Of a DNA stretch of 64,000 nt, positions 10,014 to 21,456 are shown one piece after another (position 1 is the stretch's first letter; every line of letters begins with the position of its first letter). The DNA is from Clitopilus passeckerianus (lineage: Eukaryota; Basidiomycota; Agaricomycetes; Agaricales; Entolomataceae): assembly GCA_944990035.1 (NCBI GenBank), contig CALYLX010000115.1, positions 1 through 64,000 of the forward strand, read 5' to 3'. The notes below the pieces were generated by a model, which worked only from the letters and a program-made list of their open reading frames with translations, did no database searches and was not told the origin of the DNA. The position numbers and the translations under genes are program-made.

Positions 10014-12372
10014 CTATATCGCGTACACCTCGGTATGTAGGTCGACTTCAACATTCGCCCGTTTGCTCGCTAACCCAGCCACTGCGTTTGATGTAGCCTG
10101 CGTAAACCCACAAGGACCACTGGCACAAACAGCGAGACGACCTTCAAATGGCGACGAAAGCTTCTCAACGTCGGTCACGACCTCCTTCCCCTTCTCCGAT
10201 GAAGGGCTGCCTGACTCCTCAGGTTCGGCGTCAACGCATCCACATGGACAAGTATCGCCCAGGTCAATCTGGGTATCAGCAACGAAGCGACTGCGGTGGA
10301 CATGGCCATTCGTTACACGAGCTGACGGCGGTAGTGAGACACCCATCATCTCCGCTACCAGGCTTCGCATGTCCGGCCTTCCTTCTATGCGAACCTCGAG
10401 ACCGGGTACGGGTGGTATCTCGTCAGGTGAACAGGGGCATGTCACGAAAATCGTAATTTGCAGCTTGAGGTGCGGTATAGAGACAGCCGTGGTGGCGATG
10501 GCTTTGAGGAGTGGAGCAATCCAAGAAATGGAACCTTGATGACGATAGCGTTAGAACGTCGTCCAAAAGAAAGTGAACATGAACACTTACTGTATGTCCG
10601 TATGCACCAAGCGAAATGGATTTGCTTCGCCCTTGACCTATCCTTCTCAAGATTGGAGGACCGGGTTTCCTTGACCATGGCGACGAGCTCATCAAGAAGC
10701 CCTAGAGCAGTGGTGACACCACTTCCGCCAGCGAGTAGCAGAACACGATCATACGACGGAAGGTCCAATGGAGAACCACCGTATGGCCCATCAAACATGA
10801 CTTGGACGGGTACGCCCGTGAGCGGCGAAGCTGATGATGAGGAAGATGGAGCAGCTGCATTCAGCTGAGCGAGTAGCTTGTCTCCCTGTTCCTTTGCAAA
10901 GTTGTTGAGATCTCGCGACCAGTCACCCGCCAGGCGAGCTCCGAGGATGATCCCTGCTGGCTCCATATCAACGACAGTAGCGGGCTTCTGGGAGTCGTCC
11001 GAATCAATATGTGGATGCAGGTAACCTTGAACATCCTTCAAACGAATGCAAGATTGGGGAGTCTTTCCGAACGAAGGACCTGTCATGACGCTCAGAGGAT
11101 GAGCTTCAAACATGCCCTTGCCCCTGAAGAACGCTCGGAGGCGAAGGTGTTGGCCAGCACGGAAGCCAGCATCGCAGTCAGGAATTCGAATCTGAACGAG
11201 AAGAGCATGAGTAATGTGACCCCGTGCGCAATAGGAAGAACGTACGAGGGTCATCTGGTCATCAACCCTGATGAGATATGCATCCTTGGTCCGGAAACGA
11301 CATGCTCGCATGAACATGTCAAATGCGTATATGGCGATGGGAGGGAAGATCCATGGTGAGGCATACGGCGTATGATAACAGATAGTGATAAAGAAGGCTG
11401 GGAAGGCGAGGAAGCTGGGGAGAAGAACGTCAGCAACAATTACGTCATGGTGGTGAAGAACACTTACTGTACCCAGTAGAAGACGAACCAGGCCTTCTCT
11501 CGCACGAAACGAACGCTGCTGAGAGCAAGAGTGCAAAGGACCCCGAGCGCAGCGATGCCGCTCGTCTCCTTCTGCTCGCCAAGGATCGGGAGATCCCACT
11601 GCAGGTGGTTCCTTATCCAGAGGGAGCCGTGAACAATAGCGCAAATGAGGACACCCCGTGCAAACCAGCGGTGGAAGACGTTCATCTTGGTATAAGCGAA
11701 GCTTGTGGGCAGGAGCAGCGCCAAGGGTGACGACTTGGCGGAGAACAGGAAGAGGGGAGGGAGTTGAGCAAGGGCGAGGAAACCTGCTCGGTTTGAGTTG
11801 TTGACAAGGTCGGCGCCGATAAGCATGCAGCATATGACGGTCGCGAAGTAAGCAACTACTAGGAATACTGGAATGGCCGTCAGCGAGGTAAATGCAAAAA
11901 GTCATGTAGATAGCTTACTGTAGCCAAAGCTGAGGCCTCCGACGAAGGGGGGCGTCCACAGGAAGACAGACTTGATAAATTGCCATGCGCGCAGCGGAAA
12001 CGATTTCCGTGATGTCGAGGCTCTGGAAGGCAAATCCGTTCGTTTGCAGCATGGCTTTGCATTCTCGTCTTCTTCCGCCTCTGCTTCAAGCTGAGCATAT
12101 CGGTATCTGTTCTTCCAGTCTTCCTTTACTCCGAATATGGCCATTCTTGCGTACTTGAAGCCGTAAATCGCTACTGGTAGCGAGGTGAGAAGAGCAAATG
12201 CGAGGAACGATGTCCAGACGATCGTGAATTTCATTTGCCATTTCGGATCTTCCACATACGAGCTAGGTAAAACCGTAAGGAAATGGCGATGAAGATCAAG
12301 GCGTAGCAGCGATACTCACTTATACTGCTGCAACTCGGTAGGAATTACGGGAGGTGCTCCAGTATCCGACAT
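10014..12372 (-). CDS. Ferric/cupric reductase, transmembrane (FRE family)
   Basis: A membrane flavocytochrome that moves electrons from NADPH through FAD and two hemes to extracellular Fe(III) or Cu(II), supporting iron uptake. Five exons assemble to about 700 residues. The N-terminus has several membrane segments (FTIVWTSFLAFALLTSLPVA, then GYIFLVVAYFATVICCMLIG). Candidate heme-binding histidines sit in VFHRWFARGVLICAIVHGSL and ICYHTPYA. The FAD-binding region has FRAGQHLRLRAFF followed by EAHPLSVM (the HPLS-type FAD motif). The NAD-binding domain has FDGPYGGSP and LLLAGGSGVTTALGLL. It ends in LHTEVYAI, as FRE proteins commonly do. Start: ATG at the complement of 12370-12372. A Cys-rich CPCGC near the C-terminus is unusual. 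No multicopper oxidase or iron permease lies beside it. Confidence 0.92.
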
Positions 12373-13646
12373 ATTGACCGACTATCGAGCTTGATGGAGG
12401 GGAGAAATTGACCTCTTCACCAGTGGAAACTTGCAGCGAAAGGGGCGAAGGAGCTTGAGGCCCTTTCGATTCTGCAGCTGTCGTCGTCGTCGTTGTCGGA
12501 AGCAAGTCTTGGAAGCTGGCAGCCGGTGGTACGGCCCGTGGGAACATCACACGTTGATCAAGAATGGCAAAACCAAATGACATTGCAAATAAACACAAAT
12601 ACAGGAGAGAAAATAACGAAACACAGAAAGCCTTGGGTCAAGGCGCAGTGCGAAATAAACGCCAGGAATGTCCTGAAAGAATCCTGCTCCTCCGCCGAAA
12701 AATAGTATGGAGAAATCGCGACTCACCGTCTCCAACTTCGTTGGTGCATCGGGCGAGGTGCCAATGGGGAAGTTCCTGAGCAGTTCCCGAGTCAGCACAT
12801 GACAGACAAAAAAGTTTTTTGTCCTTGCTAAGCAAGACACGTTGACGAGGATACGTTGACAATGGCAGTCTCGTGGTCCTACCAAGTGATACGCAGCATC
12901 CTAACAACGGGGAAGCCCATTGGGACGAGAGGGCAGAAAGTAGCCAAAGAGAGCTTGACGGTGTGCCGGACATTGGATTGGAGGCGTGTCGACGTTGAGA
13001 CCACAACGAAAGGGGGTCAGAAGAGTTGCGAGAGCTGAACTCACTGAATACAGTCCACGAAGAACGGAGGGTCAAGGAGTTCAACGCAAGCTCCAACAGC
13101 AGCCCAGCCCGAGCATATCATTGAGGAGAGTAAGATGAGATCCTAGCGTGAGTTTCATAGAGAGAGGCGAACAAGAGACTGCCTAAGCCAAGGGTGGAAC
13201 TGGCAGGTGTGTTGAGGGAGGACGAAAAGGTGGATCCAAAAGCGTGAGGCATTTGTGCTCAGACTCGTGTGAACGCTTTGATGTGAGCCCTTTCTTTCAT
13301 TGGATGCTTAAATGCCGCATGGTGATTGATCGGATCATGCGTGCTCCAATAATCCGCCTATCTTCCGAAGTTCTGGCCAGGCTTGCCTCCCTCAAAGCGA
13401 CAACATCGACTTCCAAATTCTAGTTGTAAGTATGTTCACTCCAGACATACAGAATTATACAAAAAAATACATTGTGCCATCTAGTTGTCAGGATTCGATG
13501 GATGGACTCGGATAAATTACCCATTAACTCGTACTTAGCCTGACAGGCGAAGTCGATCCTTGAGGTTTATAGGTATAATCCCTTCGAGTATAGTGTGTAA
13601 ATGTGGTACCAAGCCTTTCAAGTCTCCAACGCGCCAGTTTGAAGGC
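12373..13646. other. Upstream region of the ferric reductase; possible small spliced gene
   Basis: No clear gene. On the minus strand around 12550-13250 there are several short open pieces with plausible splice sites, including a hydrophobic one (MICSGWAAVGACVELLDPPF) near 13030-13110. I could not join them into a convincing protein. The rest probably holds the reductase promoter. Confidence 0.25.
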
Positions 13647-13739
13647 TCAGGGGCATGCAACGAAAGTGCACAAGTATATTTCGCACCAGAAGAGTCGACA
13701 CAACATGCAGGAACCTGCCTTCAACCATTTCACATCTAG

Positions 13740-14560
13740 TGCGGAATGAATCTCGTATAAACGCCATATCACGAAAATGGCTGTTTCCCCGCCCCTATCG
13801 TCGACCTTGCTCAACAAGCTCTTGACAGCCATGCGCTGGTTGACTACAGCTTTCGTCGTTTTAAATCTCGCTGTCGGCATCGCCTAGCATCTGCAACCTG
13901 TCACGACCGTAACTGCTAGTCGAAGGAGCCGCCGTAGAAAGCTCCTCAGAAAACACCCCGGAAGATTTTTCCCAAGGAGCCCAAGAACCCCCGCAGGCCG
14001 TCAAGAAGCCAGACTGTCCGAAAGACGCTCAACAACCTCCGAGTGTGCTCCCCCCTTCAATTTACTTTGGCCTGATTTGACTCACCCTCCATTCACCAGA
14101 GTGTGTGGCATAGAGCGGTCACTGTGAGCTCAATGACCCCGGGAAATGCTGCAGTAAAAGTTGTATTAACTATCTTGAGTTCGCGGACATCAATGCGGTG
14201 AGTAAGAATTATATATTGACGAATGCGTCCCCTTAAAATGTGCTTGATATCTGCGAATCTTTTTGGTTATTCTCTTGGGGTTGGGGAACAATTCCATTTC
14301 CTATATTTATACGATTTATACACGCACGAGTCATGAATCACGAGGACTGGCTGCGTGTTCATGAGGAGCATCGACATTAGTTGAAAGTGACATTGAGCGG
14401 ACCTTGTTCCGAGCCCAAGCCTTGGAGTGGCCTATGAACGACAGTAGACCCGAAACCAACGACATCATGAGATACCCGTATATCAGAACAGGGTGTAAAC
14501 GTATTCAGTCGTTCAATTAGTCAACTGACACACTGTGGTACGTTAGAACGCTACTCATAT
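13740..14560 (+). repeat. Duplicated segment, decayed copy
   Basis: Aligns by eye with 15560-16630 at an offset of about 1.84 kb. Shared blocks include GCGGAAT..ATCTCGTATAA upstream of the ORF, the ORF start ATGCGCTGGTT, the downstream ..TGCTTGATATCTGCGAA.. versus TGCGTTTGATATCTGGGA, and CATGAGGAGCATCGA (14361-14375 and 16400-16414). Divergence is high, so the duplication is old. Confidence 0.75.
13831..14040 (+). pseudogene. Dead paralogue of the secreted Lys/Gln/Pro-repeat protein
   Basis: Begins with the same codons as the intact gene at 15667 (Met-Arg-Trp-Leu-Thr-Thr-Ala-Phe-Val-Val) but reaches a TAG at 13885-13887 inside the signal peptide, where alignment suggests a one-base deletion. 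Further on, the sequence CCTCAGAAAACACCCCGGAAG matches the intact gene. It then jumps to the C-terminal CCGTCAAGAAGCCAG motif, so the internal repeat block is missing. It cannot make the secreted product. It shows the ancestral gene was shorter or that the repeats were lost. Confidence 0.8.
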
Positions 14561-15559
14561 CTCCACGGCTCCTTCATTGCCCCCCATTGGCAGCAATATG
14601 GATCGAGGACAGTTGCTCTATAATTCTAACCGTGCGCTGGGACTCTCAATCGCATGAGCCTTTTGTGATATTCTCTCCCTCGCATCATCACAAACCTAGC
14701 ACGACCAGCTGTTGAAGCCACCAAAACTAATACCACATATTTTTCCTAGTTCCTAGAGTTTGTGCTGCCCTATCTTCGCACACGCATTAGGTGGATTTCC
14801 GCTATAACTACTATGGAAGTGCGAAACCCACATCCAATGCATGCCTCCCATGTGTCTTTCGTTTGTTTGGCTCGGACACTGACCTGCCGTCGCCTCGTCG
14901 TTCGCCCTAAAAGGTCTTTTGGCTAATCATGTGATGATAGATACGTGGTTATGATTCGCGTCCTCATACCCCCGTCATTATACTTTATCAATTAAATAGG
15001 TCTCGCAAATGACGGGATATATATTGGAATAAATGGAAATGGAGCTTTCTCTCAACGCAATCTCCATTCTTCTGTCTACAGTTTTGACACAGGCACCTGG
15101 ATAGCTTACTGTCCGGGGTAATATGTAAATCGTCCTCGACGCTATGTCAAACATTATTGTCACCTTCATTGCCAAGCCATTCGACTGAGCACAGGGATCT
15201 GCAATGCGTGCCTGATGCGTCTACAACTTCAAGCCTCGTTCGAAATCAAACACCGCAATAGACTCCATTCTCGTTCGTCTTGCTTGATTCATGTATCTCA
15301 ATGGCGCGTATGTTGGGTAAACCTGGCTCTGTACTGTCTTTCCTCACCGACGAGGGTCTAGATTAGTTTGATTTTATCGTTCAAATTGGGGCATGTATAT
15401 CTGGACGGGACGGAGATTACAGATTCTAAGTAAAGCGTGTCTAGTCAACGTGCCAATCCGCAGGCTCAATAACACGGACCACTGATCGTGCCAAGGAGAC
15501 CCCGCACCAGACCGGTTCACGGAACCTGGGTGAATCCGCAATTGACCATTTTATGTTCA
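14561..15559. other. Spacer between the two duplicated segments, no gene seen
   Basis: No coherent exon on either strand. The small antisense frame at 14978-15175 has no recognisable motif. Confidence 0.4.
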
Positions 15560-15666
15560 GCGCGGAATATATCTCGTATAAGCGCTAGGTCCTGAAGGTG
15601 GTTAGTTCTTTCACCCTTAACCGTCAACCTTCTTTCGCACCCAGTTTTTGACATTCTTGCGCCTCG

Positions 15667-16083
15667 ATGCGCTGGTTCACGACCGCTTTCGTCGTTTTCT
15701 ATCTCGCTGTTAGTCTTGCTACAGCATCTCGAATTTGCCTCGACCGCGACTGTCAGTCGAAGAAGCTGTCGCAAAAAGGTCCTCCGAAGGCACCTCAGAA
15801 AACGCCCCCGAAGGTCTCGCAGAAAGAACCCCAAAAAGCAGCGAAGAAAGAGCCTAAGGAAGGGACGAAGAAAGAATTCAAGCAGGCGTCGGAGAAGGAC
15901 ACTAAGAAGTCATCTCAGAAAGACTCCAAGAAGGCGCCTCAAAATGATTCCAAGAACGCAGCTCAGAATGAATCCAAAAAAGCGCCTCAAAACGAATCCA
16001 AGAAGGCGTCCCAGAGCCAAAATGACGCCAAGAAAGTACCACAGAAGGCCGTCAAGAGGCCAGGGTCAGTGACCTTCTACTAG
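15667..16083 (+). CDS. Small secreted Lys/Gln/Pro-repeat protein
   Basis: A 138-residue single-exon ORF. Residues 1-21 (MRWFTTAFVVFYLAVSLATA) form a signal peptide. A short Cys-containing segment (RICLDRDCQ) follows, and then a strongly basic low-complexity body built on the pattern KKAPQNES / KKASQ. The DNA of residues about 58-122 is a degenerate 24-base tandem repeat. The mature protein would be very positively charged, with only two cysteines. I do not recognise a family. A secreted polycation could bind anionic polymers, cell wall or nucleic acid, or be an effector-like or antimicrobial protein; this is inference only. Another frame gives a 118-codon Arg-rich ORF, which I treat as a shadow of the repeat. 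A dead paralogue lies 1.84 kb upstream. Confidence 0.7.
   Translation: MRWFTTAFVVFYLAVSLATASRICLDRDCQSKKLSQKGPPKAPQKTPPKVSQKEPQKAAKKEPKEGTKKEFKQASEKDTKKSSQKDSKKAPQNDSKNAAQNESKKAPQNESKKASQSQNDAKKVPQKAVKRPGSVTFY
15840..16035 (+). repeat. Degenerate 24-base coding tandem repeat
   Basis: Units of the form AAG AAG GCG CCT CAR AAY GAR TCC recur about eight times with substitutions and a few length changes, each encoding Lys-Lys-Ala-Pro-Gln-Asn-Glu-Ser variants. Length changes are in multiples of three bases and keep the frame. Confidence 0.75.
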
Positions 16084-16614
16084 TGGTGCGTTCTGCCCTT
16101 CAATTGCTTTGATACGAGTTTGACCTACCATCTGACCCTCAGGTTCGCGGGCCTGTCCACGCGTTAAGTACGCTCAACAAACGGTGCCTGTATTTAAGAC
16201 CGCGTTTCTTTGGACTTGCGTTTGATATCTGGGATTCTTCTCCGATGTAATTTCAGGGTTTCAAGGACAATATGTAATTACAGGGACTACGCAGGTTTCC
16301 GAAGTACCGTGTTCTTATGACTTCAATTCATTGACGGTTGACATTACATGCGTCTTACGCACGGACTATTCACGAGAAATGAGGAGTTGGTCGCCTTTCC
16401 ATGAGGAGCATCGATACTTCTCAGATATGTACTGCGTTGAGGGTTCATGGCTTCTGTCATGGGCTGACCAGACTTGTGTCGAGCTGATACCCGTGAAAAG
16501 TGATTTTTCATTGCCTAATAATACCGAGCCTATGATTAACAAAACACCCAAAGCAAACTACAACTCGAATACGTGTACGTCAGAACAGGAAGCAAGCACG
16601 TCCGATTAGTGCAA

Positions 16615-19600
16615 TCAGTCAACATATTCCAGCCAATGTAACGCAAGTCGAGCCTGGTTGACAACATCCCTATCACTTTCCAACGACTGCCCAATACCTC
16701 TCCCACCTGCGGAAAGTCCTCCTGTCCCCAGGCTCAGGCTGAGCCCACTTCGACCTGGAAGCATGATCGGATGTGATGGACTGCTGGAAACTGGTGCCGG
16801 CCCTGATGCACTGCTGCCCCACTCGCAGATATGCATGAGTGCATCTTCGAACCCAGCCCTCTTCATAGCTCCTCTTGCCACGAGAGAAGATTGATGACGA
16901 CAGTGCTGGGCTAGCTGGACGATGCAGCTGACTATCGGCCGGCGGATTTCTGTTTTCGTGCAGTGAGTTAGGCACGACAGCAGGGCGGGCAGGAGACGTG
17001 GGTGCGTGAGTAGTTGGGTGTGGTGAGTCGTAGCGCCGTTTGCCAGGTTTCCACAAACATATGCAGTCTATTGGAGAAGATGTAGCTGGGAGCAAGCCAG
17101 GAAAGCACAAGCATACCTGAAGCACGACATCGTCGTATGTTGAGTTGAGACCGCCTACGAGCGTGTCCAGCAACACGTCAGACCCAATTTCTGAGAAGAC
17201 GAGGTCAATGCCTTCTTCATCTTCAACGAGGTTGCGGACAACGTTGAAAGCCTGCTCCTGGACGTTCAGGTCAGGGTCACCAAGAAGTCTGAACAGAGTA
17301 GCTCTATCAGCGTCGGAACATGATCCTTGGGAAGGGACCGACTTACGAGATGAGCTTCGTCCATCCCAGGCTGGCCATGACCCTCCTCTTCTGGTCGGTG
17401 GTAGTCTTGTACAAGACGTTCTTCAGGCTCCACAACGCGTTCAGCCGCAGCGAGGGCTCATCGATCTCAATGACATTTGCCAGTCGTTGGACCAGCCCAT
17501 CGTCCAGCAGGGTCTGAAGGAAGAACAAGTCAGCACCATGAAAATCGAACATGACCAAAGGAACCGACGAACCGCTCGCAATGGGGAGAAGTCATTGACA
17601 AGATTGCAAACAGCCATGAGTGCAGCATTCATGACACGTCTATCTCCACCCTCCTCTACAGGTTTCTCTTTCTCCTTCCCATCAACGTCATCACCGAGCT
17701 CAAGAGCATCATGGACGTCATGAATATCAACATCCATTGAACTCTGCTTCGTCGGACTTCTTTCCCCATCCACCACCGTCCGCGTAGAAAGCTCTTCCTC
17801 AAGCTCCCTTTTCAGCACCGTCCAGACACCCATTCCCAAACCACTGTCCACCATACTCGTCCTTAGCACAGCCACAGCCCTACCAACAGCTCGCACGTAC
17901 TGGCATGCAGAGTACCTGACGCCAGCATGCGGATGTTCCAGGGAGGAGATGACTGCTGCGTGGAGCACGGAGGATATGGAAGCGTTCATGGTGAGGTGTC
18001 GGCGGACGTCGTTGTCGAAAAGGGCAATGGCGGCTATTGCAGTAAGGCAGGCCTGTCATCATGTTCAGCAAGGTTCGTATTGGAGGAAGGAGGAATATGT
18101 ACCTCGCGCAATGCAGATATGCTTGCTGGTTCCTCCTGTACGTCAAGAACACCATCAATGGGTCTGCTTTCCTCCGGTTCTGGTGCCGATATTGGTGTGA
18201 TGTCTTGAATGATCTTGACCAGCCTTGGGAGGCATGCTCGATCATACGCAGCTTGACACAGAACAGCATCATCGCTAACGAGATGGTCTGGGAGAGGAAA
18301 TTAGAAAGTTTCACGATGTGGGTGGCGAGAGAAACGTACAAAGGATGAAACAGGCTCTGGTCTTCTGCTGTCGCCCAGCCAGCACTTGGGTATCCGTTGC
18401 CTCTTGTTGACCAGCAGAGTAGCTGTCTCCGTGGTCAAGGAAGGTGTTGAGGATGCTCATGACCGTACGAGCACAGGTTTCGCCATCCGGAACTGCAGGG
18501 CCATGGTGTGTGGTTGGTGATGTGGAGAGCAAGGAATGCAACGAGTGATGCGACGACGGCGATACGCTGAGCGGGCTCGTAGGGGCGAGTGTATGAGCTC
18601 CATGGAGGTAGGTCGCGGGTAGAGCACGAATTAGGTTCGTTACACTGAAGCCATGGTCAGTCAGAATCTGAATAGCTATTCGAAACAATGACATACCAGG
18701 AGCAAGCAGCCAGCTGCATGTCTGCAGAACGTGATTTTGCAAGTGACAGGATGGCGGGTAGAGGGGACGGAGCTGGGACGATATTGTAAGATTTTGGACC
18801 ATGATGAACAGGAGTATGGCCTACCATCGCCTGAATGCTTTGTGAGGGCTATCGCCAAATTTGAGTTATCCTTCGCGAGGGCGGCGAGCGCCAGTAGTCC
18901 AGCTTCTTGGGCCTATGATGAAGTTCGTCAATTTCCAGGTTATTGATGAGTCAAGAAGTATTCCAACCTTTAGGTCATGACCACAAATGATGTCCAGCAA
19001 CGCTTTTGTAACCCATGTTCTGCCTTTCTCCCCGTCGTCCCGTTCCCAACCCCGTACTCGAAGCCCAGGATGTGCATGACGAAGGGAAGCAGGTGCCCAG
19101 TCTGTCACCACACGCCGTTGAGCAGCATCCCGCACAGCGGCACCAAGGAGATGGCATATGGATGTGGCAGTCGCGAGCGATGTAGGTGGTGTGTTCGAAG
19201 ATGGAGAGAGCAATGGTAGGTACACATCAAGGGATTCGTTCTAGGAGCAGCAAATGTCAGTGCTCCAGAATTCTAATATTTGGCTAAAGACGAACGTGGA
19301 GTAGATAATCGAGGGCTTCCTCTGCCAGATGCCTTGAAGGTGGATTCTGAGGAGTGAGCCCAGCTTGAGATGGCCCGACGATATCCGCGACAGCGATAGC
19401 TATGGCGCGCAGAACGCGAGCTAAAGCCGCTTGCAAGGAAGGTTGATTGTGGAGGCGTGACAGCGTGTACACGAGGACACGATGTGCATCTGCTTGGAGC
19501 AGTGAAGCCAGTGCTTCAGAAGATCCGTAAGAAAGTGATGCCAGAACATGGGCGGCCTCGACCCGGATGTTGTCTGGCTGCTGGGACGCTATACATTCGA

Positions 19601-19772
19601 CCAACCTGAAAGTGGAGTTAGTCCTTGCTCCACACCAGGCAACGGTAAAACCTACGAACTGGTGGATAAACTTTGTGTCAGACGCCATCTGACGCTTGTT
19701 TGACGGGTTCCCAATCACAGCATTCTTCGCCTTCTTCAGCTGGGCAATCGTGAGTGGTGGTGATATGGTCAT
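16615..19772 (-). CDS. Armadillo-repeat protein, ARMC8/GID5 (Vid28) type
   Basis: Likely the armadillo scaffold subunit of the GID/CTLH E3 ubiquitin ligase, which in yeast recruits the substrate receptor that targets gluconeogenic enzymes. Start ATG is the complement of 19770-19772. The N-terminus has the ARMC8 signature KKAKNAVIGNPSNKRQ. Repeating helical units follow, e.g. VEAAHVLASLSYGSSEALAS, AALARVLRAIAIAVADI, FSVTNLIRALPATYLHG, CLTAIAAIALFDNDVRRHL, LRLNALWSLKNVLYKT, NVQEQAFNVVRNLVEDEEG and a C-terminal NQARLALHWLEYVD. There are many exons, with introns of about 50-60 bases; roughly 800 residues or more. An 80-residue Ser/Gly-rich insertion precedes the C-terminus. No GID partner is nearby, as expected for dispersed fungal complex genes. 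An exon border around 19620-19670 is ambiguous (the frame reads through). Confidence 0.83.
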
Positions 19773-21456
19773 TTCTCAACGCCGCCGACGACGAAGTGGG
19801 CGTAAATTGTGGCTTGAATTTGTTTCAAAATTCGACATCGCGTATACATTAAGCGTATTGTATTGACCTTTAGTCTCTATAACGCGGTTACGAGGGGTCA
19901 AAGCTTCCTGCTTGAGCTGCAGCCGATTGACACTGACAGTGCGAAGGTCTTGGTGGGCAAGACGATCCCCGTGAGAACATTCGTCACAGAGTGACTCCAT
20001 CAGATTTGTCACGACTGAGATGGTTTCGAGTTTGGCCTTGGGCGACTCAAACAAGCTCCCGACTCGTAAGACGGATCGTTTCGCGCAATTTTTGCGACGT
20101 CTGCCGTATTCAAAGCTCCACATTGTAGCCTCACATCTTTACTACTCTTGCTATAACACGTTTGCAAGTAGTTTGTTTGCCAGTAGTTTGTTTGCCAGTA
20201 GTTTGTTTGCCAACCTCCGGTTAGTATTGTCCGAATCGGCTAGCAGCGGAACGGGTGATAGTGGCAACTAAACGCCGCCACCTCCTTGATGCATTCTCTC
20301 CCAAACGACCTTCTGAGTTCTGCCATTCGAACGGCTGCAGGGTCCGTTTCCGAGTGTATATGGCTCCACAGATTTGTCTCACCCTGCGCAACATGTTCTG
20401 AGTTTCGTCAGATTTTTTATTTGTGTTCTATGACCATAATATGCTCTTCAAAATGACGGACATGCTTGCGAACACGCACATCTCTTCCCATTTGAACCCA
20501 ACCCAACTGTGAGTTTAGGCTGGACCTTAGAGCCTTGCTTGCGGTACCGCCGGGGTCTACATCGTTTCCTGTCAGGGGGGTGCCTGAAGCAGTTGCCAAT
20601 CGCCACGAGGGTGTTGCCACCTTGAAAAGCTTGACGGCTAGTTCCTCCCCTCACGATTACTTGACGGTGGAGGTCAATATGGCTTCCAAATGGTTAGTCC
20701 GCTAGAAGATAAGAACGACCTCGTTTTGCGCAGAAGAGCGTCAACAATCACCCAAATGAAGCTGATAGACCTTCTACTAGAACTTCTACGTTACTATGTA
20801 GAATGCAGACTTCTGATATCGACGTTGACTGCGGACAGAAAATGCAATGACCAGATTTCGACAGATCCACAATATCTTCCCCGCATGTGTTCTATGTTTA
20901 CCTTCCAGGGATTAGCAAAAATATTTTTAGAGGCCCTAGCTGACCAAAAATAACACTTCCCTCCAGAATGGGCTAAGTCTGACATTCCGTTGCCATAAAT
21001 AACTCAGGTAAATTAATAATAGGCTGTACCTGATTAAATATAGTTTGCTTCCTTGGCCGTGAGGTTATGTTAAGAACGAAGAGGTCTATTCTTCCAAGCA
21101 CAGTGTCAAAAATTCAAGGTCGTCTGAATCTCTCAGAGGCGACCGAAATCACCACCGTGAGGTGGGATCGCACCTCGTGCAGTGGAAAAACGTGACATGC
21201 AGTGACGTTTTGCGATATTGCCAGTCGGCGAAATGAAAGCAACGTGAACAGATAGCTTCACAGAACCACATGCTTTCATGGGACAGACGCTTCCAAGAAT
21301 CCAAGTAGATGTGCGCGACCACGGAAAGTAATACTTACGAAGTTGTTCCAAGTGTGTGAATTCATCGCAAATTTTGAGCAGACCAAATTCGTATCACACA
21401 TCTCCAGCAAAAGATTTGAAGTGCAAATTATCCATTACGTGCTCATACGATAAACT
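19773..21456. other. Intergenic, no confident gene
   Basis: Upstream side of the ARMC8-like gene. An 83-codon frame (20020-20271, plus) exists only because it spans the 15-base triplication at 20167-20211. No other motif is seen. The stretch 20280-21450 has scattered short frames and no recognisable transposase or reverse transcriptase. Confidence 0.35.
20167..20211. repeat. Three perfect copies of a 15-base unit
   Basis: AGTAGTTTGTTTGCC is present three times head to tail with no mismatch. The unit is a multiple of three and reads Ser-Ser-Leu-Phe-Ala in one frame. Perfect identity suggests recent slippage. Confidence 0.95.

Larger units (their letters stand above)
15560..16630 (+). repeat. 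Duplicated segment, intact copy
   Basis: Partner of 13740-14560. It carries the intact secreted-protein gene and about 0.5 kb of downstream sequence that also matches the first copy. The open frame at 16331-16609 within it lacks an ATG at its start and is not conserved in the partner, so it is not called as a gene. Confidence 0.75.

Noticed and set aside
10458..10868. 136-codon plus-strand frame
   Set aside because: Antisense to ferric reductase exons whose FAD/NAD motifs are clear.
15716..16072. 118-codon Arg-rich frame
   Set aside because: Shadow of the Lys/Gln/Pro repeat in another frame; the in-frame ORF has a proper signal peptide and start.
16331..16609. 92-codon frame downstream of the secreted repeat protein
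   Set aside because: No ATG at the start and not conserved as an open frame in the duplicated partner segment.
20020..20271. 83-codon frame with Phe-Ala-Ser-Ser-Leu repeats
   Set aside because: Its repeats are just the 15-base triplication; no other coding sign.
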